Origin: Limnephilus marmoratus
Taxonomy: Eukaryota > Arthropoda > Insecta > Trichoptera > Limnephilidae
Length of the DNA: 64,000 bases
Direction: 5' to 3'
Assembly (NCBI GenBank): GCA_917880885.1
Contig: OU862920.1
Span: 1,178,001 to 1,242,000 of the forward strand
Under the pieces are notes generated by a model. The model searched no databases. It was not told where the DNA came from and worked only from the letters and a program-made list of their open reading frames with translations. The first letter of the stretch is position 1, and every line of letters begins with the position of its first letter. Both the position numbers and the translations under genes were made by a program. Positions 34,191 to 43,070 of the stretch are shown here, piece by piece.

Positions 34191-34774
34191 CATTCGCAAT
34201 ATATATTTATATATGCATTTCTTCATGTTCTCCATAAAATGGTTATACACTAATATGTTACGACGATGATTACAATTTTGAGATATATATAAAGTATAAA
34301 AAGGTTATGTGACATACCTCAAAAGATGGTTTCTGAACGGTCGCAGAGAAGTTGAAAAATAGGTATTTTGCCAAACTTTTGCTGTCACAGTCCCTGTTAC
34401 CTCCCGAATACCTAGCGAAAGGGACAACTACACCTCATGCTGATAATAGCGAAATTAAATCGTCAAAATCGAGATTTCGTATCCCCCATTGTTTTTTTAA
34501 AATACATATTGCTAGTTTTATACTGAACGTCTGTTGAAGTCGTTCAAACTAGGCTATTTTAACGTTTTTGGAGGGTCCTATCTCCCATAAAAAGTAACTT
34601 ATACTCGTAAAAAAAAATCAAAACTTACCGGCAAGCTAGTTAGTGGTCTATATCTATATTATATTAAAAAAATACTAGTGTCAAATCCAGAGAGGAAATT
34701 GGGGATACGTTTGTGTGGACAAAACGCCGGCCGCTCCTCTTCAGCAGTTGAGTCGCTCTGTTTTTTGTATATTG
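34191..34774. other. No gene recognised
   Basis: AT-rich, short chance ORFs only. Confidence 0.45.
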
Positions 34775-34924
34775 TAATGGGAGGATTCCGACATATTTTT
34801 TGTGTATTTTTATGAGAAGGATTCCGACATATTTTTTGTATATTTTTTTGAGAAGGATTACAACATATTTTTTGTATATTGTTAAGAGAAGGATTCCGAC
34901 ATATTTTTTGTATATTGTTATGAG
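34775..34924. repeat. 36-bp minisatellite, left part
   Basis: About four units of GAGAAGGATTCCGACATATT plus TTTTGTATATTGTTAT. The array is cut by the hAT insertion and resumes at 37153-37260 with three more units. Confidence 0.85.
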
Positions 34925-37152
34925 CAGTGGCGCACACGGAAAAAAAATTCGGGGGGGTTTTTCACAAAACATAAAATGCATGCTGTATCCATATCTATTC
35001 AAACGTTTATATACTAATGTACAGTGTTTAAGGGCCCGCAACCCGGATTTGTACCGATTTATTACATATTTCCCTTAAACACGGTAAGTTTTAAAGCTCT
35101 TAAAAAATATATTTGTTATTTTTGAAGATAATATCTAGACTTTGCCCGCGCCGAAACGCAAATTATATAAAATTCCCTCGATAGAAAAAAATCGCAAAGT
35201 ATGCTCCAAAAATTATTATTAACATGTTTGTTTCAGTTATTTTACAAGTTATATGTATGAAAAAAATCACAGTGTTTCTTTAAATGCCGTTTAAGATAAT
35301 GCCCGCGAGATTTTTGCTCTATTTTAAACGAGTCGTGTTTTATTAAACATTTTCGCAATTTTCGCATCGATTTTGTCACTGCAAACGTTAGCGCTCTCCT
35401 CTAACATTCGTAATTACGTATCTCTCCATCTTCTTCTTTTCGGGCCCGGTTGCAGAGCCTTAACAGAGGTGCCTAGCCTTATCTGGCTTACTGCGCACTA
35501 TCCAAGTATAGTATTCTCTTCAACGCCCCTCCCCCCTTCATTAAGAAATGCATGACAATACGCATAGAAAAAGCGCCGCAGGCGACATTTTTTTGAATGT
35601 GAAAGTTACATAACATTTGCAAGGGGAAGCTCATCAACGCCCCAGTCAGTGGTGCGATACCACCCCACTTGGAAATCACTGGTGTAAATAAATAAAACAT
35701 TCCATTAAATTAAATTTTAAATGACAAGAAATTTTATTTTTTTTAGGTAGGCACGAGTATATTTCTTCGCGCGGTGCGAAATTATTTGACTCTGAATAAG
35801 CCATGACAGTTTACATCAGCAATTAATATAATTATAAAATTATGTAACATAAAATAAGAAGCTCCGATAACAATCCAAAAATAATCTGGCAAACAAATAA
35901 CTGTGAAATAGAAAACAATAAACAAAATAAACCAGCCAAAGAAATTGAAGACGAAAATAAAGTTAAAAAAATGCTAATGAAAATCCAAAAATGGGCTAAT
36001 GTATTCAACTCCTTTGCAAAAGTTGGGCTAAACCTCGCCAAAAAAATTAGCGTGACAAAAGGATGGACTACATTGATGATATACAAAATCTAAACTAATT
36101 TTATTATTTATTATGGTAAATAAATATTATTATAATTTTCATACTGATTAAATTAAACAAATAAATAAAAAAAGTTAATTCAGTTGAATGTCTAATTTCC
36201 TCGGTTTTTCTGCCAGTTTATCTAAAATAGAATCGAGTCATGTTTCTGTACATATACAGAAGAGTCAACCCATTTAACCTATTTTCCGATATAGAAGTAA
36301 TTTTTTAATCTACGCAATGTGGAAAATGTTCTTTCATTTTCTGCTGTAGATATGGGTAAAACTGCTAATATTTGCAGCATTGTTTTATTCAGAAACATCT
36401 TATCTCCACAATGCTTCAGGGCACTTAAAGCATCTCTTGGCCATTTGTCTTTTTCCAGCCTAGCGATTGCTCTGTACCAAAACTTAAGCTCCACCATTAG
36501 TTTGTCGAGGTCACCATCCAGATCGTCTTTGTAGAATGAAACCAATTTTTTAACTTCGTTCAGTGTTTCATCTGTAAGTGTAGTGGGATCTGTTGGCATT
36601 AAACTTTGGAATCCAATCAAAATGGATTTATCTTTGAAAATCTTTGATCTAAATTTAAATGGGATATAAATTGAGATGCGGTAATAGTCCTCTGGACTGG
36701 CAACATTAACATTGCATCTTTGTTTTTGAGTATTTGTGGTTCTTGGTTTGTTCATGGTAAAGTCAAATTTTTCTGCTTTTTCGTTAGCTTTTAAAAATAA
36801 TAGTTTAAATTCTGTGTTTGCATTGTCCCTAAGTTTTTTAATTTCCTAAGTTTCGGAGAGAGGTCTGGTGCCGCGGGCGGGAGGGCAGAGCGGGCGGGAA
36901 CATCCGGTCATATTGTAAACTTTTGCATTTCGCACAACGCACCGTGCGGCGATCGGGAGTGATGCTGTTAGCCGGCCAGCTGTAGCACCGCGAGCACTGG
37001 AGTTCTTCCCTAAGAAATTTTCCGTACAGATTTATCTAAACGTTTCTTATGTTGCTTTTGATTGGTAAAATAATATATGCTTGTCGTCGAAATTCGGGGA
37101 GGGGGGGGGGGGGGGTTTAAACCCCAAAACCCCCCTCGTGTGTGCGCCAATG
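34925..37152 (-). mobile_element. hAT transposon, 2,228 bp, with perfect 8-bp TSD
   Basis: Begins CAGTGGCGCACACGG and ends with the complement of CATTGGCGCACACACG; both are followed inward by runs of G and C. GTTATGAG flanks both sides (34917-34924 and 37153-37160), the 8-bp duplication of hAT elements. It carries a damaged transposase gene on the minus strand. The left two thirds of the interior (35000-36170) is noncoding as far as I can see. Confidence 0.9.
36180..36860 (-). pseudogene. hAT transposase, C-terminal part
   Basis: The frame is open from upstream of the ATG at 36755 (KAEKFDFTMNKPRTTNTQK). It continues RCNVNVASPEDYYRISIYIP, then GFQSLMPTDPTTLTDETL and the hAT dimerisation block LPISTAENERTFSTLRRLKN. 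After a stop near 36279, another frame continues RLNGLTLLYMYRNMT. This is typical of the ZMYM/52-kDa-repressor-like hAT transposases of insects. The N-terminal zinc finger and catalytic core are missing or deleted, so it is inactive. Confidence 0.8.
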
Positions 37153-37260
37153 GTTATGAGAAGGATTCCAACATATTTTTTGTATATTGTTAAGAGAAGG
37201 ATTCCGGCATATTTTTTGTATATTGTTATGAGAAGGATTCCGACATATTTTTTGAAACAT
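37153..37260. repeat. 36-bp minisatellite, right part
   Basis: Continuation of the array at 34775-34924 after the hAT insertion; the first 8 bases are the duplicated target. Confidence 0.85.
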
Positions 37261-37464
37261 GAAGATTATTGAAAGCTATTTTCCTATTTAAAAAGAGACT
37301 TCGATGTACTTTGTTACAATGGGTACTTTTTCTCATTTGTGTGAAACTTTTTTTTTCATATCATTTCTCTGCTTGGGACTATCTAAATTATTTTCTTCTC
37401 CCTTTAATTTTTTAAAAAAAAATTTTTTTTAAGGTTTATTTATCTGCCGCTATATCGTTTAGAC

Positions 37465-37958
37465 CAGGGGTCACCAAATGGCGGACCGCGGTCCGGATCC
37501 GGACCGCCGACCTATTTTGTGCGGACCTTGTGTTAACAATACAAATCGGAATTTGTAAAAAGATTCACAGATTGTAAGAAAATTGAGAATATCGTCGACA
37601 TCCTCAGTAACATTTACTCTCTGCATCTTGGTGATGGACGGAGCAATGAAGCTGGAAATATTTTCGGGAGTAATAAAGCTGCTCTCCAGATCGAACTGAT
37701 CGATTTCCAAGAAAATACAGCATTAAAACACCAAAAACCGGAAGTTTCTTGTCAAGAGTTTTGGATAAAATTTGTTTGTGCTAATAAAAACCCAGAAAAA
37801 TGAATTAGCATTGAAACTCCAAGACGAAGCTCATAAAAAATAAATTCCGAAGTAGACTTACCGATGAACATCTCCAAGATTTAATTACAATAGCCTGCAG
37901 AAACTTGTCATGTTATTTTAAAACACGGACCCCTAATGAAAGTAATTGGTGACCCCTG
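37465..37958 (+). mobile_element. Internally deleted hAT element (ZBED5-like) with 8-bp TSD
   Basis: Ends CAGGGGTCACCAAATGGCGG and TTGGTGACCCCTG are inverted repeats. GTTTAGAC flanks both sides (37457-37464 and 37959-37966). On the plus strand near the right end, FRSRLTDEHLQDLITIACRN matches the C-terminus of ZBED5/SCAND3-type hAT transposases. Earlier frames give LIDFQENTALKHQK and QEFWIKFV from the same region. Most of the transposase is deleted. Confidence 0.88.
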
Positions 37959-38162
37959 GTTTAGACTGTCTTTTTTTAAACATTAACTTTTTCTCATTTT
38001 TTGGGAAACACAATTTTTAAATTTGTGTTAAACTGTGATAAAAAAATGTTAAGACCCATGCGATTTTTCCAGTTAATGTTTTTATATATTTTTTTGACAA
38101 TTACTGTGTGTGTCTGTGTTTTCTCGACAAAATAATAACAAAACAAAAAAGAGTTTTTTTAT

Positions 38163-38350
38163 TTTGTTATTAGTTTTTGGGGTATTATGCCGTGTTACGC
38201 TACCTCCTTCTTTAGCCAACGGCAGATGTGATGATGGACACTGCAACGCTGTCCGAAACGTTGGCTAAAGAAGGAGGTAGCGTAACACGGTATAATACCC
38301 CAAAAACTAATAACAAAATAATTTTTGGCCGTGAAAATCTAAAATCGTAA
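38163..38350. mobile_element. Penelope-like ends, head-to-head (family A)
   Basis: Inverted arms match 19861-20078: GTTTTTGGGGTATTATGCCG and its complement. The plus-strand core reads GTGATGA instead of CTGATGA, so the hammerhead-like motif is damaged; GAAACG is kept. Confidence 0.6.
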
Positions 38351-38391
38351 GAGTTTTTTGTGTTTAACCGATCTTTCTTCGTTTGGTTACG

Positions 38392-38545
38392 TATTTTAGA
38401 TTTTCACGGCCAAAAATTATTTTGTTATTTGTTTTTGGGGTGTTATGCCGTGTTGCGCTACCTCCTTCTTTAGCCAACGTTTTGGACAGCGTTGCAGTGT
38501 CCATCATCAGGGAAGATCCGGTAGATGTGTTTTTTCGTTTGCTTT
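38392..38545 (-). mobile_element. Penelope-like single end (family A)
   Basis: Minus-strand end with CTGATGATGGACACTGCAAC, TGTCC, then AAAACG where GAAACG is expected, and the usual GGCTAAAGAAGGAGGTAGCG. Core altered at one guanine. Confidence 0.6.
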
Positions 38546-38697
38546 AGATTTTAAAATCGGCTTTGGGCGACCTCCTTGGCTCTTGATTTGGTGATCTATT
38601 GATTAATTTGTTTGGTGTGATTACCGCACAAGAGTCTCAACTACCAACTGGCTGAAGCCAGTGGGATGTCTTAGTGTTGTGGGTAAAAAACAGTTTA

Positions 38698-38979
38698 GGG
38701 GTCGTTCATTAATCACGTGAAGTTCGAAAGGGGGGGGGGGGGGTTCGGAAAAAATCACGAGATATCACGATGGGGGGGGGGAGAGGGTATAATGAGATAT
38801 CACGTGTATTTATTTTTCGTGATAATATTCTGAAAATTTAAAAATACTTTGTACTAAAAAAAAAAATAAACGTGATTTGGGGGGGGGGTTAGTCTAAAAC
38901 CTCGCAACATATCACCAGGGGGGAGGGGGGGGGGGGGTTAAAAAGTTGCTAAAAAACATCACGATTAATGGACGACCCC
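38698..38979. mobile_element. PIF/Harbinger-like MITE with TTA duplication
   Basis: Inverted ends GGGGTCGTTCATTAATCACG and the complement of CGATTAATGGACGACCCC. TTA flanks both sides (38695-38697 and 38980-38982). The 282-bp interior has four long G runs and repeated ATATCACG. No coding. Confidence 0.8.
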
Positions 38980-39185
38980 TTATGTGGTAAATTTCACACA
39001 GAACCTATTTATTTATTTAATTTCAACGGTATACATATACCATAAGAACTGATTACATGTCACAAAATGAAAAATAGTAATATAGAAATAATAAAAAAAA
39101 ATTGTTTAACAAATGATTGTGGCATTTGAATTAGAAATGACACCAGAGAGACAATTACGTACAAAAATATATAGTACAAATAGAA

Positions 39186-42035
39186 TTAATAATGACTAAA
39201 AAGATTTGATAGCATAGCCCTCTTGTACCTACTTTCCGTGCAGTTAAATAGATCTGCAATATCTGCATATCTATTAGTAACATCATGTAACCTAGGTAAA
39301 AGGGAGTGTTTAGTATACTCAGTCTTATTATTGTTACATTTAAACAGGATTTTAGATCGAGTAGTTCTCGTGGGAATATGAAATTCAATGAGCTTAGTTA
39401 AATCAGGACTGTCTATGCTACCATTTACAATTTTGAACATAAATATTAAGTCGGATATAATTCTTCGATCTGAGAGTTTTAATAAATTTAATTCTATCAG
39501 CAAGTAATTGTAGTTAATGTTTTCAATGGGAATACCGAGTTTAAAATTAATATGTCTTAGAAATTTATGTTGAATTTTTTCGATTGAATCTGAATGAATT
39601 TTAAAATGGGGGGACCAGATCGAGGAGTTATATTCGACTTGACTACGTACTAAGGATGTATACAAAATTTTTAGTGTTGAAATATTCCTAAAACCTCTGG
39701 AATTTCGAAGAATGAAGCCAAGCATTTTCATTCCTTTATTACCGATTGTGTTTATATGGGATATAAAGTTTAATTTAGAGTCAAAAATTATGCCCAGGTC
39801 GTTAATTTCTTCGACAGAGGTAAGGGTAGAGTTATTGAGTACATACGGATGAATAATTGGTTGGCTTATTCTGTAAAATCTTATTGCATGACACTTATTT
39901 ATGTTCAGAAAAAGTTTGTTAACAGAACACCAATTAATTAACTTGTGTAAATTATTCTGTAGACAGAGACAATCTTCAACAGTTTTAATTATTTTAAATA
40001 TTTTCAAATCATCTGCAAAAAGCAACACATTTACATCTTTATCAAATATATCAACAATATCGTTTATAAACAGAAGAAACAAAATTGGGCCTAAATGAGA
40101 CCCTTGTGGTACACCACTGGTAGCTATAAATTGATTGGAAAGGAACAAATTTATTTTAACAAGTAGTACTCTGTCAGATAGATAGCTTGCAAACCAGTCT
40201 AAAAGTTTTCCATCAATACCTAGCTTCCGTAACTTAGCCAGTAGAATTTTATGGCAAACTTTGTCGAAGGCCTTGATGAAATCCGTATAAATAGAATCGA
40301 CTTGAGTTTTGTTAGCTAATGCGTTTGATATATAGTTTTCATATAACGAAAGATTTGTTAGAGTTGATCTGCCCGACAAAAATCCGTGTTGATTTGGAAC
40401 AATGAGATGGTTAATACATGGGGAAATTTGATCAAGCAATAGTTTTTCAAAGAGTTTTGGGATTACAGATAGCTTACATATTGGTCTATAGTTAGTGATA
40501 TCACTTTTATCACCCTTTTTTAATATAGGTGTTAGATAACAACGTTTCCAAATGTCAGGGAAGCATCCTGTGTTGAGGGATTGATTAAACAATAAACAAA
40601 TTGGCTCAGCCAGTGAAGCAATGCAATTAATAAGTATATTGGGATGCACATTGTCAGGTCCGGCCTTCTTGTTTTTGTCTAGAGATTTAATTTTAGTTAT
40701 AACGTCGTTTATATTGATGTGAACAGCAGGGATATGTATGCTCTCATTAAGGGAAGGAGGTGGTACATAATTGTCTGAGATATTTTCGTCATAGACACTT
40801 TTGAAATAATCAGCAAAATAGTTAACCTTCACTTTCATATCAGTGCTAATCTTTTCTTTGAAGTGCATTGAGATGGGTAAACCTTGTTTGTTTTTTCTAA
40901 GAGAGTTAACATGTGTGAAAAAGTTTTGTGTATTAGAGGGAATAGATTTTTCGATATCATTTATGTAATTAAAATACGATATTTTTGACAGTTTTTTACA
41001 TTGAGTTCTGTAGTTGTGAAATATTTTATAGTCGTTAAGGGAGTTGGATTCTTTGAAGTTTTTGTGTGCAATTTTTTTACAGATAACTAGGTTAATTAGC
41101 TCACGGCTGAACCATTTCGGGAACTTTGCTTCTTTGAAGTGTGAAAGTGGTACATAGTTTTCAATGGCCCTGTTAATAATTGTGTAAAAAATTTCAAGAT
41201 TATAGTTAATATCATTGTTGTGGTGAAGAAAGGACCAGTCTTCATTTGCAAGATATTGGTTCATATTAGGATAGTCAGCTTTGGAGAAATTATAAGTAAG
41301 GTTAGGCAGAATAGTTGTGTTGTCTGGTGAGTTATTCGTCGTGATGGTTATGCTTAGAGCGGGGTGGTGACAGTCTAGGGGGAGGAGCTCATCAACCGAT
41401 TTAACAATATGAATTGAGAGATCACTACAGAATACCAGATCCAGAAGCCGATTATATTTATTATAGACTTGATTGACTTGATGTAGAGAGAGTAAGTTCA
41501 TCATATCTATTATTTCGCGTGCATTTTCTGGCAGGTTTAAGTTGTTAGAAGAGTTTTTATTCATCCAATCAATGCTAGGGGTATTGTAGTCACCAAATAA
41601 AATTGTTCTGGCATCAGGGTATTTATTTTTGAAGGTTTCGAGGTCATCAATATGGTTTCTGTAGACTGTGATGTTGGATCCTGGAGGAATGTAGACACAT
41701 CCCAATAGAATTTTATTTGATTTAGATTTTAGTAATACGAATACCTGTTCCACGTCTTGATGTTTGCAAATTAATCTAGTGGTCGACAGTGATTTATTAA
41801 CGGATATCAGAACTCCTCCTCCTCTGGTTTTATTGCTGGTGGCTGGATTTCTGTCAAGGCGGTAGGTGTTGTAAGATGTAAATCCAAGTTCCTCTGTATG
41901 AATATCAGGATCAAGCCAGGTTTCAGTAAGAAGAAATACATCGATGTTTTGAAGTAATGGAATAGTTGTTTGCAACTTTAAGAGTTTGGTGCGGCAGCCC
42001 CGGATGTTTTGGCCATATCCATTGATGTCTTTGAG
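39186..42035 (-). CDS. LINE ORF2: AP-type endonuclease and reverse transcriptase
   Basis: About 949 residues if counted from the leucine codon after the slippery site. The N-terminal exonuclease-endonuclease-phosphatase domain (residues ~1-235) shows NGYGQNIRGCRTKLLKLQ, LLTETWLDPDI, RGGGVLIS, TILFGDYNTPSIDW and LPLDCHHPALS. The RT domain (~460-730) shows NYRPICKLSVIPKLFEKLL, FIKAFDKV, SGVPQGSHLGPILFLLFIND and the catalytic FADD near 673-676. The C-terminal tail has FNCTESRYKRAMLSNLF. No ATG lies in the overlap with ORF1 before these conserved residues, and the frame opens at 42050. Translation by -1 frameshifting is therefore a good explanation; reinitiation is the alternative. Confidence 0.88.
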   Translation of the reverse strand, partial: LKDINGYGQNIRGCRTKLLKLQTTIPLLQNIDVFLLTETWLDPDIHTEELGFTSYNTYRLDRNPATSNKTRGGGVLISVNKSLSTTRLICKHQDVEQVFVLLKSKSNKILLGCVYIPPGSNITVYRNHIDDLETFKNKYPDARTILFGDYNTPSIDWMNKNSSNNLNLPENAREIIDMMNLLSLHQVNQVYNKYNRLLDLVFCSDLSIHIVKSVDELLPLDCHHPALSITITTNNSPDNTTILPNLTYNFSKADYPNMNQYLANEDWSFLHHNNDINYNLEIFYTIINRAIENYVPLSHFKEAKFPKWFSRELINLVICKKIAHKNFKESNSLNDYKIFHNYRTQCKKLSKISYFNYINDIEKSIPSNTQNFFTHVNSLRKNKQGLPISMHFKEKISTDMKVKVNYFADYFKSVYDENISDNYVPPPSLNESIHIPAVHININDVITKIKSLDKNKKAGPDNVHPNILINCIASLAEPICLLFNQSLNTGCFPDIWKRCYLTPILKKGDKSDITNYRPICKLSVIPKLFEKLLLDQISPCINHLIVPNQHGFLSGRSTLTNLSLYENYISNALANKTQVDSIYTDFIKAFDKVCHKILLAKLRKLGIDGKLLDWFASYLSDRVLLVKINLFLSNQFIATSGVPQGSHLGPILFLLFINDIVDIFDKDVNVLLFADDLKIFKIIKTVEDCLCLQNNLHKLINWCSVNKLFLNINKCHAIRFYRISQPIIHPYVLNNSTLTSVEEINDLGIIFDSKLNFISHINTIGNKGMKMLGFILRNSRGFRNISTLKILYTSLVRSQVEYNSSIWSPHFKIHSDSIEKIQHKFLRHINFKLGIPIENINYNYLLIELNLLKLSDRRIISDLIFMFKIVNGSIDSPDLTKLIEFHIPTRTTRSKILFKCNNNKTEYTKHSLLPRLHDVTNRYADIADLFNCTESRYKRAMLSNLFSHY

Positions 42036-42712
42036 TTTTTTGGAGTTGACTTAACTATTGTCGGCTTACTGTTGATATATTTAATAGTTAGCCCAACTTC
42101 ACCTCCCTGGATCCGACTTTCCATGGTTTGACGTAGGTCCAACAAGTGTTTTCTTTGATTTGGTGTTTGGTCGGAAAAAATTTTCACTGGGGAGTTGTTC
42201 AGGTAATAGTTTTTTTTTCGGAGGATAGTCATTGCTTCAGTCGAGTTTCTTAAGATGACTTTAATGGGCCTTGATTTGTCAGGCCTCACTGCTCCAAGAC
42301 GAAAAGTGTTGATGGAATTTGGATCAATGTTGTTGTCTATTTTCTTTAGAATAGTTGTGATTTGTAGATTGTCATCCTCAATTTTTTCAATTTGGTTTAG
42401 TTTAGTGCTTTCAGGAACGTTTATAATAATAAGATTATTTGCCCTAATCTTTCTTTCTTCAAGCTCATCGGCCGCTTCACATGTAGATTCTAATGAGTTG
42501 GGTTTGGAGGTTAATGTTTTGGTTGCTGTTAGCTCACCCTCGAGTGCTGCCATTTTTGCAGCCATTTGTGCAATAGTTCCAAGAATAGCGTTGGTTCTTG
42601 GAATAATTTTAGCAATTTGATCCTTGTTTAGTTTGCTACTTGGGTCTATTATTAATTCAGTAAGAGCCTCAACGGCATCTCTCGCCAGACTGATGAATCC
42701 CTGTGAGTCCAT
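41978..42712 (-). CDS. LINE ORF1 protein
   Basis: 244 residues from a clear ATG. The first ~75 residues form a helix-prone region (ARDAVEALTELIIDPSSKLN, then AQMAAKMAALEGELTATKTL). This is followed by LEERKIRANNLIIINVPEST, FRLGAVRPDKSRPIKVILRN and IFSDQTPNQRKHL. That order (coiled coil, then an RRM-like/C-terminal domain) is that of L1-type and insect LINE ORF1 nucleic-acid chaperones, which bind the element RNA. There is no CCHC knuckle. Its 3' end overlaps ORF2 in -1 phase. Product assignment is by architecture; the molecular role is known for the family only. Confidence 0.75.
   Translation of the reverse strand: MDSQGFISLARDAVEALTELIIDPSSKLNKDQIAKIIPRTNAILGTIAQMAAKMAALEGELTATKTLTSKPNSLESTCEAADELEERKIRANNLIIINVPESTKLNQIEKIEDDNLQITTILKKIDNNIDPNSINTFRLGAVRPDKSRPIKVILRNSTEAMTILRKKNYYLNNSPVKIFSDQTPNQRKHLLDLRQTMESRIQGGEVGLTIKYINSKPTIVKSTPKNSKTSMDMAKTSGAAAPNS
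42035..42041 (-). promoter_or_regulatory. Candidate -1 ribosomal frameshift heptamer A AAA AAC
   Basis: The minus strand reads A AAA AAC with ORF1 codons AAA (42040-42038) and AAC (42037-42035), the X XXY YYZ phase required for a -1 shift. ORF2 is in the -1 frame, and its next codon is CTC at 42035-42033. ORF1 ends at 41980-41978, about 55 nt downstream. A weak GGAT...ATCC pairing follows; no convincing pseudoknot was worked out by eye. Confidence 0.55.
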
Positions 42713-43070
42713 TTTATTAACTTAAAAAAAAAAAAAAAAATTTTTTTTTTTGGAAAAAAATGGAGATGGTTTATCCTGATTCTAAGGTGAAGTGACTTGA
42801 GTTACTTGCTACAGTCGGCCGTGTCGCGCGGTAGTAACTTGGGTGACAATATTACTTATTGTTTTGACTTTTAATAATATTGATAATGCTCACTCAGTTA
42901 GATATTAGAATTCTGCAGATTTGCACTACAACTTCCTTAGACTTTCAGTCACTCAGTGGCTCGTTTAATTATTAGTTACACTGACTAAAACAACTATAGA
43001 ATGTTAATTAAAATTGAGCGCAAAATTGAACGTGCTCTCTGTGTCAATATACTGTACTGTGTTGATCTAT

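Larger units (their letters stand above)
39007..42720 (-). mobile_element. Apparently intact Jockey/CR1-type LINE
   Basis: Minus-strand element with ORF1 and ORF2 and a short 3'UTR ending in a TAAATAAATAAAT-type tail at about 39007. The 5' boundary is not fixed; an A/T homopolymer pair (42723-42752) lies just upstream of ORF1. No internal stops or shifts were found in either ORF apart from the natural overlap, so this copy may be competent. Confidence 0.8.

Noticed and set aside
38720..38945. G runs as functional quadruplexes
   Set aside because: They lie inside a MITE and could partly be homopolymer assembly artefacts; no further support.
42255..42620. 121-codon plus-strand frame
   Set aside because: Antisense shadow of LINE ORF1.
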